Of a DNA stretch of 64,000 nucleotides, positions 53,457 through 64,000 are shown one piece after another. Positions within the stretch are counted from its first letter, which is position 1, and each line of letters opens with the position of its first letter. Position numbers and translations under genes: made by a program. The stretch is from Ensifer adhaerens (GTDB lineage: Bacteria > Pseudomonadota > Alphaproteobacteria > Rhizobiales > Rhizobiaceae): NCBI RefSeq assembly GCF_000697965.2, contig NZ_CP015880.1, forward strand, positions 3,615,001-3,679,000. The letters run 5' to 3'. Under the pieces are notes generated by a model. That model did not search any database and was not told the origin of the DNA. It saw only the letters and a program-made list of their open reading frames with translations.

Positions 53457-54056
53457 ATGACATCTTCGCTCGTCCTGGCTTCGGCCAGCCCGTTTCGCCG
53501 GGCGCTCCTGGAGAATGCCGGCCTGGTCTTTGAAGCGAAGGCAGCCGAGATCGATGAGCGCGCGCTGGAAAAGCCGCTTGAGGATAAGGGCGCTGCGCCC
53601 GAAACCGTTGCTCTGGAACTGGCGGAAGCAAAGGCGCGCGATGTCGCCAGGTATTTCGCAGACGCGCTGGTGATCGGTTCCGATCAGACAATGTCATTGG
53701 GGCCGCGGGTCTACCACAAGCCGAAGACCATGGCGGAAGCCGCCGCACATCTGCTTTCGCTCTCCGGCCAGACGCACCGCCTGAACAGTGCCGTCGTCCT
53801 TTTGTGTGGCCAAGACGTCATCTGGCGCCATGTGTCTTCCGCCCACATGACCGTGCGCCCGCTGACGGCAGATTTCGTCGAGCGTCATCTAGAGCGTGTC
53901 GGCGAAAAGGCGCTTTCGAGCGTCGGCGCCTACCAGCTGGAAGGCGAGGGCATCCAGCTCTTCGAAAAGATCGAGGGTGACTACTTCACCATCCTCGGTC
54001 TCCCGATGTTGCCGCTGCTTGCCAAACTCCGTGAACTGGGAACGATCGATGCGTGA
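53457..54056 (+). CDS. maf: Maf-family nucleotide pyrophosphatase
   Basis: A 199-residue protein of the Maf/YhdE fold, a house-cleaning pyrophosphatase for non-canonical or nucleoside triphosphates. The start [18 protein letters not shown] is the family's phosphate-binding motif, and [11 protein letters not shown] near residue 73 carries the catalytic aspartate, though the usual SDT is SDQ here, which marks the YceF-like/alphaproteobacterial subgroup. An ATG three bases earlier (53454) is equally possible. The end overlaps the aroE start by eight bases. Confidence 0.9.
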   Translation: MTSSLVLASASPFRRALLENAGLVFEAKAAEIDERALEKPLEDKGAAPETVALELAEAKARDVARYFADALVIGSDQTMSLGPRVYHKPKTMAEAAAHLLSLSGQTHRLNSAVVLLCGQDVIWRHVSSAHMTVRPLTADFVERHLERVGEKALSSVGAYQLEGEGIQLFEKIEGDYFTILGLPMLPLLAKLRELGTIDA

Positions 54057-54906
54057 TTCACGTGAAACATTTGTTAACCACGCCTTCGTCACCGGCTATC
54101 CGATCAAGCATTCCCGGTCGCCGCTGATCCATGGCTATTGGCTGAAACAGCTCGGTCTGCCCGGCAGCTATCGAGCGCACGAGGTCAAGCCGGAAGAATT
54201 CGCCGCCTTCATTGCCAGCCTCAAGGACGGGACATCCGGTTTCTGCGGTGGCAATGTGACCATCCCCCACAAGGAAGTGGCCTGTCGGCTGGTGGATCAG
54301 CCGGATGAGCTCAGCCAGGAACTCGGCGCCGCCAACACGCTGTGGGTTCAGGACGGAAAGGTGCATGCCACCAATACCGACGGCCGCGGCTTCGTTGCCA
54401 ATCTCGACGAGCGGGCGGCCGGCTGGGACCGGACGTCGACGGCAGTCATTCTCGGCGCCGGCGGCGCAAGCCGGGCGATCATCCAGGCTGTTCGTGATCG
54501 CGGCATCAAGACGATCCATGTCGTCAATCGCACCGTCGAACGGGCGCAGGAACTTGCCGACCGGTTCGGTCCGGCGGTGGAAGCCCATCCGATGGGCGCA
54601 CTCAAGGACGTGATGACCGGCGCAGGCCTGTTCATCAATACCACCTCGCTCGGCATGGACGGCAGCGAAGCACCGGCGATCGACTTCGGCGTTATGGCTT
54701 CGAGCGCAGTCGTCACGGATATTGTCTATGTTCCGTTGAAGACGCCGATCCTGGCGCAGGCAGAGGTGCAGGGCTTTGCGATCGTCGACGGTTTGGGCAT
54801 GCTTCTGCACCAGGCGGTGCCCGGCTTCGAACTCTGGTTCGGCTGTCGGCCGACGGTGGACGCCGACCTTCGACAATTGATTATCGACGACATGGACAGG
54901 CACTGA
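54049..54906 (+). CDS. aroE: Shikimate dehydrogenase
   Basis: A 285-residue NADPH enzyme reducing 3-dehydroshikimate in aromatic amino-acid synthesis. [16 protein letters not shown] is the substrate site, [10 protein letters not shown] holds the catalytic lysine, and [17 protein letters not shown] the nucleotide site near residue 135. It overlaps maf by eight bases and its stop shares a base with the coaE start (TGATG). Codons 3-7 (Asp-Ser-Arg-Glu-Thr) are made by a parS-like palindrome. The N-terminal extension before GYPIKHS is thus partly dictated by that DNA site. Confidence 0.95.
   Translation: MRDSRETFVNHAFVTGYPIKHSRSPLIHGYWLKQLGLPGSYRAHEVKPEEFAAFIASLKDGTSGFCGGNVTIPHKEVACRLVDQPDELSQELGAANTLWVQDGKVHATNTDGRGFVANLDERAAGWDRTSTAVILGAGGASRAIIQAVRDRGIKTIHVVNRTVERAQELADRFGPAVEAHPMGALKDVMTGAGLFINTTSLGMDGSEAPAIDFGVMASSAVVTDIVYVPLKTPILAQAEVQGFAIVDGLGMLLHQAVPGFELWFGCRPTVDADLRQLIIDDMDRH
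54054..54069. other. parS site at the 5' end of aroE, GANTC variant
   Basis: TGATTCACGTGAAACA; matches consensus at 15 of 16 bases. The left arm reads GATTC (54055-54059), a GANTC motif. It lies in aroE codons 2-7 and is the only site found on the right side of the proposed oriC. Confidence 0.82.
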
Positions 54907-55508
54907 TGATTATCCTTGGGCTCACCGGATCGATTGCCATGGGCAAGTCGACGACCGCCCAGATGTTTCGCGACTTCGGCGTGCCGGTGAACGATGCCGA
55001 CGAGGTCGTGCATCAACTTTATAGCGCCGAGGCGGTGGCGCCGGTGGAAGCGGCGTTTCCCGGAAGCACGAAAGATGGAAAAGTCGATCGCGCCGAACTC
55101 TCGCGCCAGCTCATGCAGGCGCCGGAACGGCTGCGCGAGCTTGAGGCGATCGTCCATCCGCTGGTGCGCCGCAAGGAGCAGGAGTTCCTCGCGGAAAACC
55201 AGGCCGCCAGCGCGCCCTTCGTCGTCCTCGACATTCCTCTCCTTTTTGAAACGGGTGCGGACAAGCGGGTCGATCGCGTCGTCGTCGTGACCTGTTCGGC
55301 CGAGCTGCAGCGCCAAAGGGCGCTGAAGCGCCCAGGAATGACCGAGGAAAAACTTGCGATGATCCTTGCGCGTCAGGTGCCGGACAGCGAAAAGCGTAAA
55401 CGCGCCGACTACATCATCGATACCAGCGACAGTTTCGACGTCACCCGGGCCCAGGTGAAGGCCGTCGTCGACCAACTCGCAGCCAGAAACGGAGACGCGG
55501 ATGCGTGA
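54906..55508 (+). CDS. coaE: Dephospho-CoA kinase
   Basis: A 200-residue P-loop kinase performing the last step of coenzyme A synthesis, phosphorylating the 3'-hydroxyl of dephospho-CoA. The Walker A loop GLTGSIAMGKST lies at residues 5-16, NDADEVVHQLY at ~30 and LDIPLLFETG at ~107 are the further family motifs. It starts within the aroE stop (TGATG) and overlaps dnaQ by eight bases, so it is tightly packed in this operon. Confidence 0.95.
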   Translation: MIILGLTGSIAMGKSTTAQMFRDFGVPVNDADEVVHQLYSAEAVAPVEAAFPGSTKDGKVDRAELSRQLMQAPERLRELEAIVHPLVRRKEQEFLAENQAASAPFVVLDIPLLFETGADKRVDRVVVVTCSAELQRQRALKRPGMTEEKLAMILARQVPDSEKRKRADYIIDTSDSFDVTRAQVKAVVDQLAARNGDADA

Positions 55509-56205
55509 GATCATCTTCGATACGGAAACGACAGGCCTCGACAATCGCGAGGACCGGGTGATCGAAATCGGCGGTGTCGAGCTCGAGAACCAATTTCCGA
55601 CCGGCCGCACGCTGCACATCTTCATCAATCCCGGCAACCGCAAGGTTCACCCGGATGCGCTCGCCATCCACGGGATCACCGACGAGTCCCTGAAGGACAA
55701 GCCGCCATTTGCCGATGTGGTCGACCAGATCCTCGAGTTTTTCGGCGACGCCCGTTGGGTCGCTCACAACGCCACCTTCGACATGGGCTTTATCAACGCC
55801 GAGTTTGCGCGTCTGGGCATGCCGCCGATCGCCATCGAGCGCGTGACCGACACGCTGGCGCTTGCCCGCCGCAAACACCCGATGGGGCCGAACTCGCTGG
55901 ACGCGCTTTGCCGTCGCTACGGTATCGACAACTCGCACCGCGCCAAGCACGGCGCGCTTCTCGACTCCGAACTGCTGGCGGAAGTCTACATCGAGATGAT
56001 CGGCGGCCGTCAGGCAGCACTCGGCCTTGTGTCCAGCAGATCGACCGATCAGGCAATCGAACTCGACGACGCGCCGATCCTTATCGGCCAGCGGCCGCGT
56101 CCCTTGCCGAACCGGCTCTCGGAGGCGGACCTGGCCGCCCACGCGGCGTTGATCGCGAAGATCGGCGCCAAGGCGATCTGGGCAAAATACGACCCCCAGG
56201 ACTAA
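55501..56205 (+). CDS. dnaQ: DNA polymerase III epsilon subunit (proofreading exonuclease)
   Basis: A 234-residue DEDDh 3'-5' exonuclease. Exo I is IFDTETTGLD with Asp7 and Glu9, Exo II is VAHNATFDMGF near residue 88, and Exo III is HGALLDSELLAEVY with its histidine near 147. The C-terminal tail reaches the polymerase alpha subunit in E. coli. It closes the operon starting at ppsR and has a terminator just behind it. Confidence 0.95.
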   Translation: MREIIFDTETTGLDNREDRVIEIGGVELENQFPTGRTLHIFINPGNRKVHPDALAIHGITDESLKDKPPFADVVDQILEFFGDARWVAHNATFDMGFINAEFARLGMPPIAIERVTDTLALARRKHPMGPNSLDALCRRYGIDNSHRAKHGALLDSELLAEVYIEMIGGRQAALGLVSSRSTDQAIELDDAPILIGQRPRPLPNRLSEADLAAHAALIAKIGAKAIWAKYDPQD

Positions 56206-56215
56206 GGCAGATACG

Positions 56216-56245
56216 AAAAAGCCCGGCACATTGGCCGGGCCTTTC
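56216..56245. terminator. Terminator between dnaQ and secB
   Basis: GCCCGGC / GCCGGGC stem with an ACATTG loop, flanked by A5 on the left and CTTTCG on the right; it serves converging genes. Confidence 0.8.
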
Positions 56246-56267
56246 GTTTCAGCAATCTGAAATTCGA

Positions 56268-56765
56268 TCAGTTTGCGGTTTCGTTCGAAACCTGGGCGCG
56301 GACCTTTTCTTCGGCCATGCGCTGAGCGAACATCTGCGCGAAATCGATCGGATCGATCATCAGCGGCGGGAAGCCGCCGTTGCGGGTTGCGTCGGCAACG
56401 ATCTGACGGGCGAACGGGAACAGCAGGCGCGGGCACTCGATGAAGAGCAGCGGCAGCATGTGCTCCTGCGGGAAGCCGGCAACGCGGAAGACGCCGCCAT
56501 AGGCGAGCTCGACGTTGAACAGGACGCGGTCGCCGTCCTTGGCTTCTGCGTTCAGCGAGAGCACGACGTCGAAATCGTTCTCTGCGAGCGGGTTGGCATT
56601 GACGTTGACGTTGATATTGATCGACGGCGCCTTGTCACGGGCCTGCAGCGAACGCGGCGCGCCCGGGTTTTCGAAGGAAAGGTCCTTGATATACTGGGCG
56701 AGGATGTTCAGCGTCGGGCTCTGCAGCGCGCTGCCGTTGCCGTTGGATGCGGTATCAGTCGTCAT
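56268..56765 (-). CDS. secB: Export chaperone SecB
   Basis: A 165-residue tetrameric chaperone that keeps preproteins unfolded and hands them to Sec[20 protein letters not shown], the [11 protein letters not shown] strand and the C-terminal [20 protein letters not shown] with [10 protein letters not shown] are conserved SecB signatures. The start at 56765 ([11 protein letters not shown]) was preferred over an ATG 13 codons upstream, which would add an atypical tail. Leftward and alone. Confidence 0.96.
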   Translation of the reverse strand: MTTDTASNGNGSALQSPTLNILAQYIKDLSFENPGAPRSLQARDKAPSININVNVNANPLAENDFDVVLSLNAEAKDGDRVLFNVELAYGGVFRVAGFPQEHMLPLLFIECPRLLFPFARQIVADATRNGGFPPLMIDPIDFAQMFAQRMAEEKVRAQVSNETAN

Positions 56766-56946
56766 AAGGGTTCCTCGACAAAAATAGGTGAGGCCATCTA
56801 GCATTTCGGCCTAGGGCTTACAACCCTGCGGGCCCGGCGCTTTCCAGCGGGCGCTGGGTTTCTGCTCCAAGCGGAAAGCGGAAAGCATGCTCCGGAATAT
56901 GGGCGATAGAGTGCCGTTCGCGCATTCTGTCACCGTGGCCTCTTGG

Positions 56947-57444
56947 CTAGGGCTGGCGGCGATCGCCGACCTGCGGCGGATCCTCGTCGTCCGTTCGCGA
57001 GAATTCGCCCTCATCGAGATCGATGACGCGCGGCGAGGGGCGCGGTTCGTGCGGCCGTGTCCAGCCGGCACCGGATGCCGCGGTCACGATCGTCATTCGC
57101 TTGCGCAGGAAACCGGCAACCGCATTTCGAACGAAAGGCAGAAACAGCAGGAGGCCGATCACGTCGCTGACGAAGCCCGGCACCACCAGCAGGATCGCCG
57201 CGACGAACAGCAATGCGCCGCCAAGCACCTCCCGGCCCGGGTCGCTACCGTTGCGCGTGGCGTCCTGCATTCGCCGAATGACGGTAAATCCCTGGACTCT
57301 CAGCAGGATAACGCCGACAAATGCACTGGCAAGAACCAGCAGCAACGTCATCAGGAGGCCGATCTCTCGGCCAACGACAACGAAACCGGCGATCTCGGCC
57401 AGCGGAAGCCCGAGGATGGCAAGGGGGATAAGAAATGAACGCAT
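56947..57444 (-). CDS. fxsA: FxsA-family membrane protein
   Basis: A 165-residue membrane protein. LAILGLPLAEIAGFVVVGREIG, the first two spans, and GGALLFVAAILLVVPGFVSD with VIGLLLFLPFVRN are hallmarks of FxsA (DUF/PF04186), which in E. coli suppresses F-exclusion of phage T7 when overproduced; its normal role is unknown. The acidic C-terminal tail (ca. residues 125-165) is not conserved. It is divergent from the Tim44-like gene. Confidence 0.9.
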   Translation of the reverse strand: MRSFLIPLAILGLPLAEIAGFVVVGREIGLLMTLLLVLASAFVGVILLRVQGFTVIRRMQDATRNGSDPGREVLGGALLFVAAILLVVPGFVSDVIGLLLFLPFVRNAVAGFLRKRMTIVTAASGAGWTRPHEPRPSPRVIDLDEGEFSRTDDEDPPQVGDRRQP

Positions 57445-57574
57445 CGATGCTGCCCGAAAATGAAACCTGGTGTCACATCCCCGTCTAAGGGTGCGACATC
57501 GCCATTTGAATGATCTATCCTTGCGGACTATATGGAATAGCCACGAGAAATTCTAACAGCGGTTCCGGGTGGAA

Positions 57575-58279
57575 ATGGGCTCTTTTGACTTCATCACGTT
57601 TTTTTTCCTGATCGCCGCGGTGGTCATTTTCCTGCAACTGCGCAGCGTCTTGGGCCGCCGGACCGGGAGCGAGCGGCCGCCGTTTGATCCGTATTCGCCA
57701 CGCGACATGAGCCAGGGGCCGGAAAACGGCGACAAGGGCAAGGTCGTGCAGCTGCCGCGCCGCGAAAATGCGGACGAAGAAGCAAACCGCTACGAAATGA
57801 TCGACGCTTTCGCCAAGACCGGAACGACGCTCAACACCCAGCTGCGGGCGCTGAGCGACGCGGATCAGGGTTTCGATCCCAAGGAATTCGTCAACGGCGC
57901 CAAGATGGCCTACGAGATGATCGTCATGGCTTTCGCGGACGGCGACCGAAAGACGCTGAAGAATCTGCTGTCCCGCGAGGTCTATGAAGGCTTCGACGCC
58001 GCGATCACCGATCGCGAGCGAAAGGGCGAAGTCGTCAAGTCCACCTTCGTCGGCATCGACAAGGCAGATATCATTCACGCCGAAGTGAAGGACAGCGAAG
58101 AGAACATCACCGTTCGCATCGTCAGCCAGCTGATTTCGGCGACCTATGACAAGCAGGGCGGTTTGATCGACGGCGACGCCGAGTCGGTTGCGGAGGTCAA
58201 CGATCTCTGGACCTTCGCGCGCGACATTCGTTCGCGGGATCCGAACTGGAAGCTGATCGCCACCGAATCCGAAAACTGA
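57575..58279 (+). CDS. Tim44/TimA-like membrane-anchored protein
   Basis: A 234-residue protein. Residues 1-22 (GSFDFITFFFLIAAVVIFLQL) form one N-terminal membrane anchor, followed by a polar linker and from ~90 the Tim44-like domain (FVNGAKMAYEMIVMAFADGD, LISATYDKQ). Alphaproteobacterial relatives (TimA) are distant kin of the mitochondrial import motor subunit Tim44 and are thought to sit at the inner membrane facing the cytoplasm; function in bacteria is not settled. A GTG six bases upstream (57569) is a possible start. It heads the series to gyrB. Confidence 0.88.
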   Translation: MGSFDFITFFFLIAAVVIFLQLRSVLGRRTGSERPPFDPYSPRDMSQGPENGDKGKVVQLPRRENADEEANRYEMIDAFAKTGTTLNTQLRALSDADQGFDPKEFVNGAKMAYEMIVMAFADGDRKTLKNLLSREVYEGFDAAITDRERKGEVVKSTFVGIDKADIIHAEVKDSEENITVRIVSQLISATYDKQGGLIDGDAESVAEVNDLWTFARDIRSRDPNWKLIATESEN

Positions 58280-58294
58280 GCGGACGCGGTACCG

Positions 58295-59398
58295 ATGTCC
58301 TATCGATTTGAGCCAGCCCGTTTCGCCGAGCTTCCGGGCTGGCAGCATGATGATCCGACCGCGGTGATCGAGGCGATGCGTCGCTGTCACCAGCATGTCT
58401 CGACGGCCAAACCCTATCGCACGGGTTCTCTCGGGATTTCAGTCGACGATCTTTTGCCGGCCTTCTCCGCCTCGCGGCAGCAGGTTGGTAGCGGAGAGAA
58501 CGCACGGGCGTTTTTCGAAGCGCATTTCGTCCCCTTCCGGATCGTGCCCGAAACGGGTTCCGGTTTTGTCACGGCCTTTTACGAGCCCGAGATCGATGTC
58601 CGCGCCGAAGCGGACGAGACCTATCGTTATCCGCTCTACCGCCGACCGGACGATCTGGTCGATGTTCACGATGGCAACCGGCCGGAGGGGATGGATCCCT
58701 ACTTCGCCTTCGGTCTCTCCGAGGGTGGCCGGATCAGCGAGTATCCGGACAGGCAAGCGATCGAGCAGGGCCATCTGGCCGGCCGCGGCCTGGAGATCGC
58801 CTATGCGAAGTCCAAGGTCGAGGTCTTCTTCGTTCATGTGCAGGGTGCCGCACGGCTCCGGTTTCCGGATGGTTCGCGCCGCCGCGTCACTTATTCGGCC
58901 AAGACCGGGCACTATTTCTCAGCCGTTGGCAAATTGCTGATCGAGCGCGGCAAGATCGATGCCGCCACGGTTTCGATGATGAGTATTCGCGACTGGCTGG
59001 AAGCGCATCCCGAAGAGGTCGATGAGGTTCTCTGGCACAACCGGTCATTCATCTTCTTCCGCGAGGCAGACGTCGAGGACGAGCGGCTGGGGCCGATTGC
59101 CGCCGCCAAGGTCTCGCTCGAACCGAACCGCTCATTGGCAGTTGATCGGCTGATCCACACCTTTGGCGTTCCTTTCTTTATCGCGAGCGAGAGCCTGACG
59201 CGGCTCGATGACGGAAAACCTTTCCAGCGTCTGATGCTGGCGCTCGATACCGGCTCGGCGATCGTTGGCCCGGCTCGCGGCGATATCTTTACCGGATCCG
59301 GTTTCGAGGCCGGTGAGCGGGCCGGAGCGGTTCGCAACGCAGCCGACTTTTACGTCTTCGTTCCCAAGGCGGCCGCGGCCCGTTACGGCCATGGCTAA
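58295..59398 (+). CDS. mltA: Lytic transglycosylase MltA, without a visible signal peptide
   Basis: A 367-residue murein transglycosylase with the MltA domain (TGSGFVTAFYEPEIDVRAEAD, FFVHVQGAARLRFPDG) and the C-terminal 3D domain with its catalytic aspartate in LALDTGSAIVGPARGDIF. It cleaves peptidoglycan. The product starts MSYRFEPARFAELPGW with no hydrophobic stretch or lipobox, so export is unexplained; upstream the frame offers no signal sequence. It overlaps the Smr-domain gene by eight bases and follows the Tim44-like gene by 15. Confidence 0.9.
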   Translation: MSYRFEPARFAELPGWQHDDPTAVIEAMRRCHQHVSTAKPYRTGSLGISVDDLLPAFSASRQQVGSGENARAFFEAHFVPFRIVPETGSGFVTAFYEPEIDVRAEADETYRYPLYRRPDDLVDVHDGNRPEGMDPYFAFGLSEGGRISEYPDRQAIEQGHLAGRGLEIAYAKSKVEVFFVHVQGAARLRFPDGSRRRVTYSAKTGHYFSAVGKLLIERGKIDAATVSMMSIRDWLEAHPEEVDEVLWHNRSFIFFREADVEDERLGPIAAAKVSLEPNRSLAVDRLIHTFGVPFFIASESLTRLDDGKPFQRLMLALDTGSAIVGPARGDIFTGSGFEAGERAGAVRNAADFYVFVPKAAAARYGHG

Positions 59399-59960
59399 GG
59401 ACAAGAAACTTTCGGCCGAGGATCGCATTCTCTGGGGCAAGGTTGCTCGTTCGGCGAGACCGATGGCCGGCCGGCTCGCCGACCTGATGGAGATTCTGGC
59501 CGAGGACGAACAGGCAAAACCTCCGGAAGAGGCGAAGGGCAAGCAGCGGCCGCAACAGCCGGCAACAGCTCTCGAGCAGCCGGGCATAGCGCTGACGAAG
59601 AAGCTCGGCGAAAAAGTGCATCATCCACTGGAGCGGCCGGTCAAGCGCAAGCTGGCAAAGGGGCACCTGGTGCTTGAGGGCCGGATCGACCTGCACGGCA
59701 TGATCCAGAGCGAAGCGCACGGACTTCTTCTGCAGTTTCTGCTGCGGGCGCACGAGCGGGGGCTGCGACATGTGCTTGTCATTACCGGCAAGGGCACCTC
59801 GTTCGGCAGCGACGGCGCCTTGAAGCGGGCGGTGCCACTCTGGTTCTCGCTTCCCGAATTCCGGCCGCTGATTTCGTCCTATGAGCCGGCCGCCCGTAAT
59901 CATGGCGGCGACGGCGCGCTCTACGTCCGCCTGGCGCGGGTGAGAGGCAGCGCGCTATGA
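59391..59960 (+). CDS. Smr-domain protein
   Basis: A 189-residue protein. A charged N-terminal half (~1-95) precedes an Smr domain with RIDLHGMIQSEAHGLL near residue 105 and VLVITGKGTSFGSDGALK near 130; the DLHG and TGKG motifs are those of Smr nicking-type nucleases seen alone or at the end of MutS2. It overlaps mltA by eight and the next gene by four bases, so it is co-translated. Its substrate is unknown. Confidence 0.9.
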   Translation: MAKDKKLSAEDRILWGKVARSARPMAGRLADLMEILAEDEQAKPPEEAKGKQRPQQPATALEQPGIALTKKLGEKVHHPLERPVKRKLAKGHLVLEGRIDLHGMIQSEAHGLLLQFLLRAHERGLRHVLVITGKGTSFGSDGALKRAVPLWFSLPEFRPLISSYEPAARNHGGDGALYVRLARVRGSAL

Positions 59961-60334
59961 CGCCCTTCGGCCAGGCTCTGCGCGACCTCAGGCGCCGCAA
60001 GGGCGTGTCGCAGAAGGAGATGGCAAAGGCGATCGGCGTCTCGGCCGCTTATCTCTCGGCGCTCGAGCATGGAAAGCGCGGTGCGCCGAGCTTCGACTTC
60101 CTCCAGCGCGTCACCGGTTACTTCAACGTGATCTGGGACGAGGCGGAGGATCTGTTCCGCATTGCCAACGTCTCCTCGCCAAAAACGGTGCTCGACACGT
60201 CGGGTCTGACGCCGGAGCACACGGCCTTTGCCAACCGATTGAGCGAACAAATTCGCGCTTTGTCTCCGGAGACGATCCGCAAGCTGCAAGATGTTTTGGA
60301 AAAAGCCACATTTCCTGATAATGACAGGGGATGA
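59957..60334 (+). CDS. XRE-family helix-turn-helix regulator
   Basis: A 125-residue protein with an N-terminal HTH of the Cro/C1 type (FGQALRDLRRRKGVSQKEMA, AYLSALEHGKRGAPS). Residues 70-125 are helical with LTPEHTAFANRLSEQIRALS and have no known sensor domain. It overlaps the Smr gene by four bases and precedes gyrB by 135 bp. Operator unknown; control of its own operon or gyrB is a guess from position only. Confidence 0.88.
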   Translation: MTPFGQALRDLRRRKGVSQKEMAKAIGVSAAYLSALEHGKRGAPSFDFLQRVTGYFNVIWDEAEDLFRIANVSSPKTVLDTSGLTPEHTAFANRLSEQIRALSPETIRKLQDVLEKATFPDNDRG

Positions 60335-60469
60335 ATGCTTGTTTCCGGCCGCCGCGCGGCGGTCCGGGATTTGGAACCCTGGACAAATTTTCTATAGTCC
60401 AAGAGGCGTCCGAGACGTGATTCGCAACGAATCACCATGTCCGAAGAACCTGGAAAGACCCGTAGCTGA

Positions 60470-62905
<2,436 letters not shown>

Positions 62906-62928
62906 TCGAGGCCTATGCAGAGACATAA

Positions 62929-62960
62929 AGAAAATCCCGGCCTCAGAGCCGGGATTTTTC
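62929..62960. terminator. Terminator between gyrB and the nitroreductase gene
   Basis: AAAATCCCGGC / GCCGGGATTTT, an 11-bp stem with a CTCAGA loop, works in both directions between converging genes. Confidence 0.9.
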
Positions 62961-62969
62961 GTTGGCGCT

Positions 62970-63566
62970 TCATTCGCCCTTGAACTGGCCCTCGAAGGCG
63001 AATTCGCCGACTGGGTTGCGTTGGCTCGGGATTTCGCGTGCGCGCAGATCGTCCGGCAACGTCGAGGAATCGGCAAGCCGGCCGATCGCAACGGCGGCTT
63101 CGACCCGGTAGTGCTCGGGAACGTTCAGGGCGTGCATCGCCTTGTCGCGATCGATACCGGCCATGCCATGGGTGTGCCAGCCCGCGAGCGAGGCCTGCAA
63201 AGCGAGGCTGTACCAGGCCGCCCCAGTGTCGAAGGCGTGGGTATAGGCGTGCCGCATCTCGCCGTTCTGTGCTGCATTATGCGTTCTTGAAATCACGATC
63301 AGAAGTGCTGCCGCGTTCTTCGCCCAGCGCTGGTTTCCCTCATCGAGCGTGTCGAGCAGCACCGGGAAGCGATCTGTGCCGCGGCGCGCATAGACGAAGC
63401 GCCAGGGTTGCCGGTTGCTGGCAGACGGCGCCCAACGCGCCGCTTCGAAGAAGGAAAGCAGGGTTTTTTCGTCGATTTCCTCATTGGTGAAGGCGCGGGG
63501 CGACCAGCGCTCGATGAACATGGCATCGATCGGATGGTCAGCTTTTCTGTTGTCGGTCGCCGTCAT
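62970..63566 (-). CDS. Nitroreductase-family protein
   Basis: A 198-residue FMN-dependent oxidoreductase. IDAMFIERWSPRAFTNEEID with ARWAPSASNRQPWRFVYARR is the FMN-binding start, and FDTGAAWYSLALQASLAGWH with HTHGMAGIDRD the later motif. Such enzymes reduce nitro groups, quinones or enones; the physiological substrate is open. The start at 63566 (MTATDNRKADH) was chosen over an upstream frame whose 67 extra residues are basic and unlike the family. Confidence 0.9.
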   Translation of the reverse strand: MTATDNRKADHPIDAMFIERWSPRAFTNEEIDEKTLLSFFEAARWAPSASNRQPWRFVYARRGTDRFPVLLDTLDEGNQRWAKNAAALLIVISRTHNAAQNGEMRHAYTHAFDTGAAWYSLALQASLAGWHTHGMAGIDRDKAMHALNVPEHYRVEAAVAIGRLADSSTLPDDLRAREIPSQRNPVGEFAFEGQFKGE

Positions 63567-63812
63567 GGACAAGCCTCTTCTCGGTGTCGCGTGAACCTGG
63601 GAACGCCGCTGGACCGACTGGCGGCCCATGGTTTGATTCGTTTCGAACGCTACATGAGGACGGATGGCGAAGAAACGGGTTGGATGCATGGAAACGTGAG
63701 CGCCCGCGCGCCTTGTGCGCCTCAGGAAATTGCATAAACGGCGACTCGAGGTCATTGCCGTTTCCAAGAAAAAAGTTGTATAAGTTCTGTAGGATTTGAG
63801 AGAGGACGGATC

Positions 63813-64000
63813 ATGTCGTTTAAAGACCCATCATTGTTTCGCCAGGCAGCCCTCGTTGGCGGCGCGTGGATCGAGGCGGACGCGGCAAACGCGATCGAGG
63901 TGAACAACCCGGCGACGGGCGAGATCATCGGCCGGGTGCCGAAGCTCGGCGCCAAGGAAACCAGGGCTGCGATCGAGGCCGCGCGCGTCGCCCAGAAGAC
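63813..64000 (+). CDS. gabD: Succinate-semialdehyde dehydrogenase-like aldehyde dehydrogenase (N-terminal part)
   Basis: The first 62 codons of a rightward gene cut by the window end. The product reads MSFKDPSLFRQAALVGGAWI, then VNNPATGEIIGRVPKLGAKE, typical of GabD-type NAD(P)-dependent succinate-semialdehyde dehydrogenases (4-aminobutyrate breakdown). A GAGAGGACGG ribosome site precedes the ATG. The catalytic cysteine and glutamate lie outside the window, so a related aldehyde dehydrogenase is possible. Confidence 0.8.
   Translation, partial: MSFKDPSLFRQAALVGGAWIEADAANAIEVNNPATGEIIGRVPKLGAKETRAAIEAARVAQK

Overview
The window looks like the replication-origin region of a primary chromosome from a Rhizobiaceae alphaproteobacterium, most likely Ensifer/Sinorhizobium. 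The pointers are high GC, a dense alphaproteobacterial gene set (NAD-dependent glutamate dehydrogenase of about 1,600 residues, a TrcR/DUF1013 protein, an SdhAF4-type DUF1674 protein, Tim44/TimA-like protein, HemJ), and the order hemE - origin - ppsR. I saw no tRNA, rRNA, insertion sequence, prophage or CRISPR array; nearly everything reads as vertically inherited core genome.

Layout, left to right. Positions 1-6.7 kb are the most accessory-like part: a LacI-type repressor with a truncated Gfo/Idh/MocA oxidoreductase, a divergent DUF993 (dihydrodipicolinate-synthase-like) gene with matching palindromic operators, a frameshifted TonB-dependent receptor, and a LysR-type-HTH/TrpD2-like fusion protein. 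Positions 6.7-24.8 kb hold metabolism and envelope genes: M3 peptidase, LysE exporter, leuB, PAP2 phosphatase, an MHS-family permease with a large extra periplasmic domain, asd, a lytic transglycosylase, beta-carbonic anhydrase, pyridoxal kinase, NAD-GDH and a UMF1-type transporter. From 24.9 to 38.5 kb come the leftward series htpX-rsmB-heparinase-purH, then sdhAF4, acs, trcR, a solitary ectoine synthase with a divergent LysR regulator, prpE and a YggS protein.

From 38.7 kb the chromosome-maintenance core begins: leuS-lptE-holA rightward, facing the leftward block hemE-hemJ-rho-mnmE-mnmG-rsmG-parA-parB. The 407-bp gap between hemE and ppsR (52,197-52,603) has an AT-rich flank and six DnaA-box-like 9-mers and is my call for oriC. 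Rightward from it run ppsR-maf-aroE-coaE-dnaQ, then secB and fxsA (leftward), then timA-mltA-smr-xre-gyrB, a nitroreductase and the start of a gabD-like gene. Around the origin the blocks are mostly co-oriented with replication forks leaving oriC.

The most interesting signal is an array of eight parS-like sites (ParB-binding palindromes centred on CACGTG) spread over 15.5-54.1 kb. Five share the same arm variant, which turns that arm into GANTC, the target of the alphaproteobacterial cell-cycle methyltransferase CcrM. Two sites lie inside genes (rsmG, aroE), where both are read in the same register as Ser-Arg-Glu-Thr; prpE carries a ninth, centre-mutated copy in that register too. This raises a testable link between CcrM methylation and chromosome segregation.
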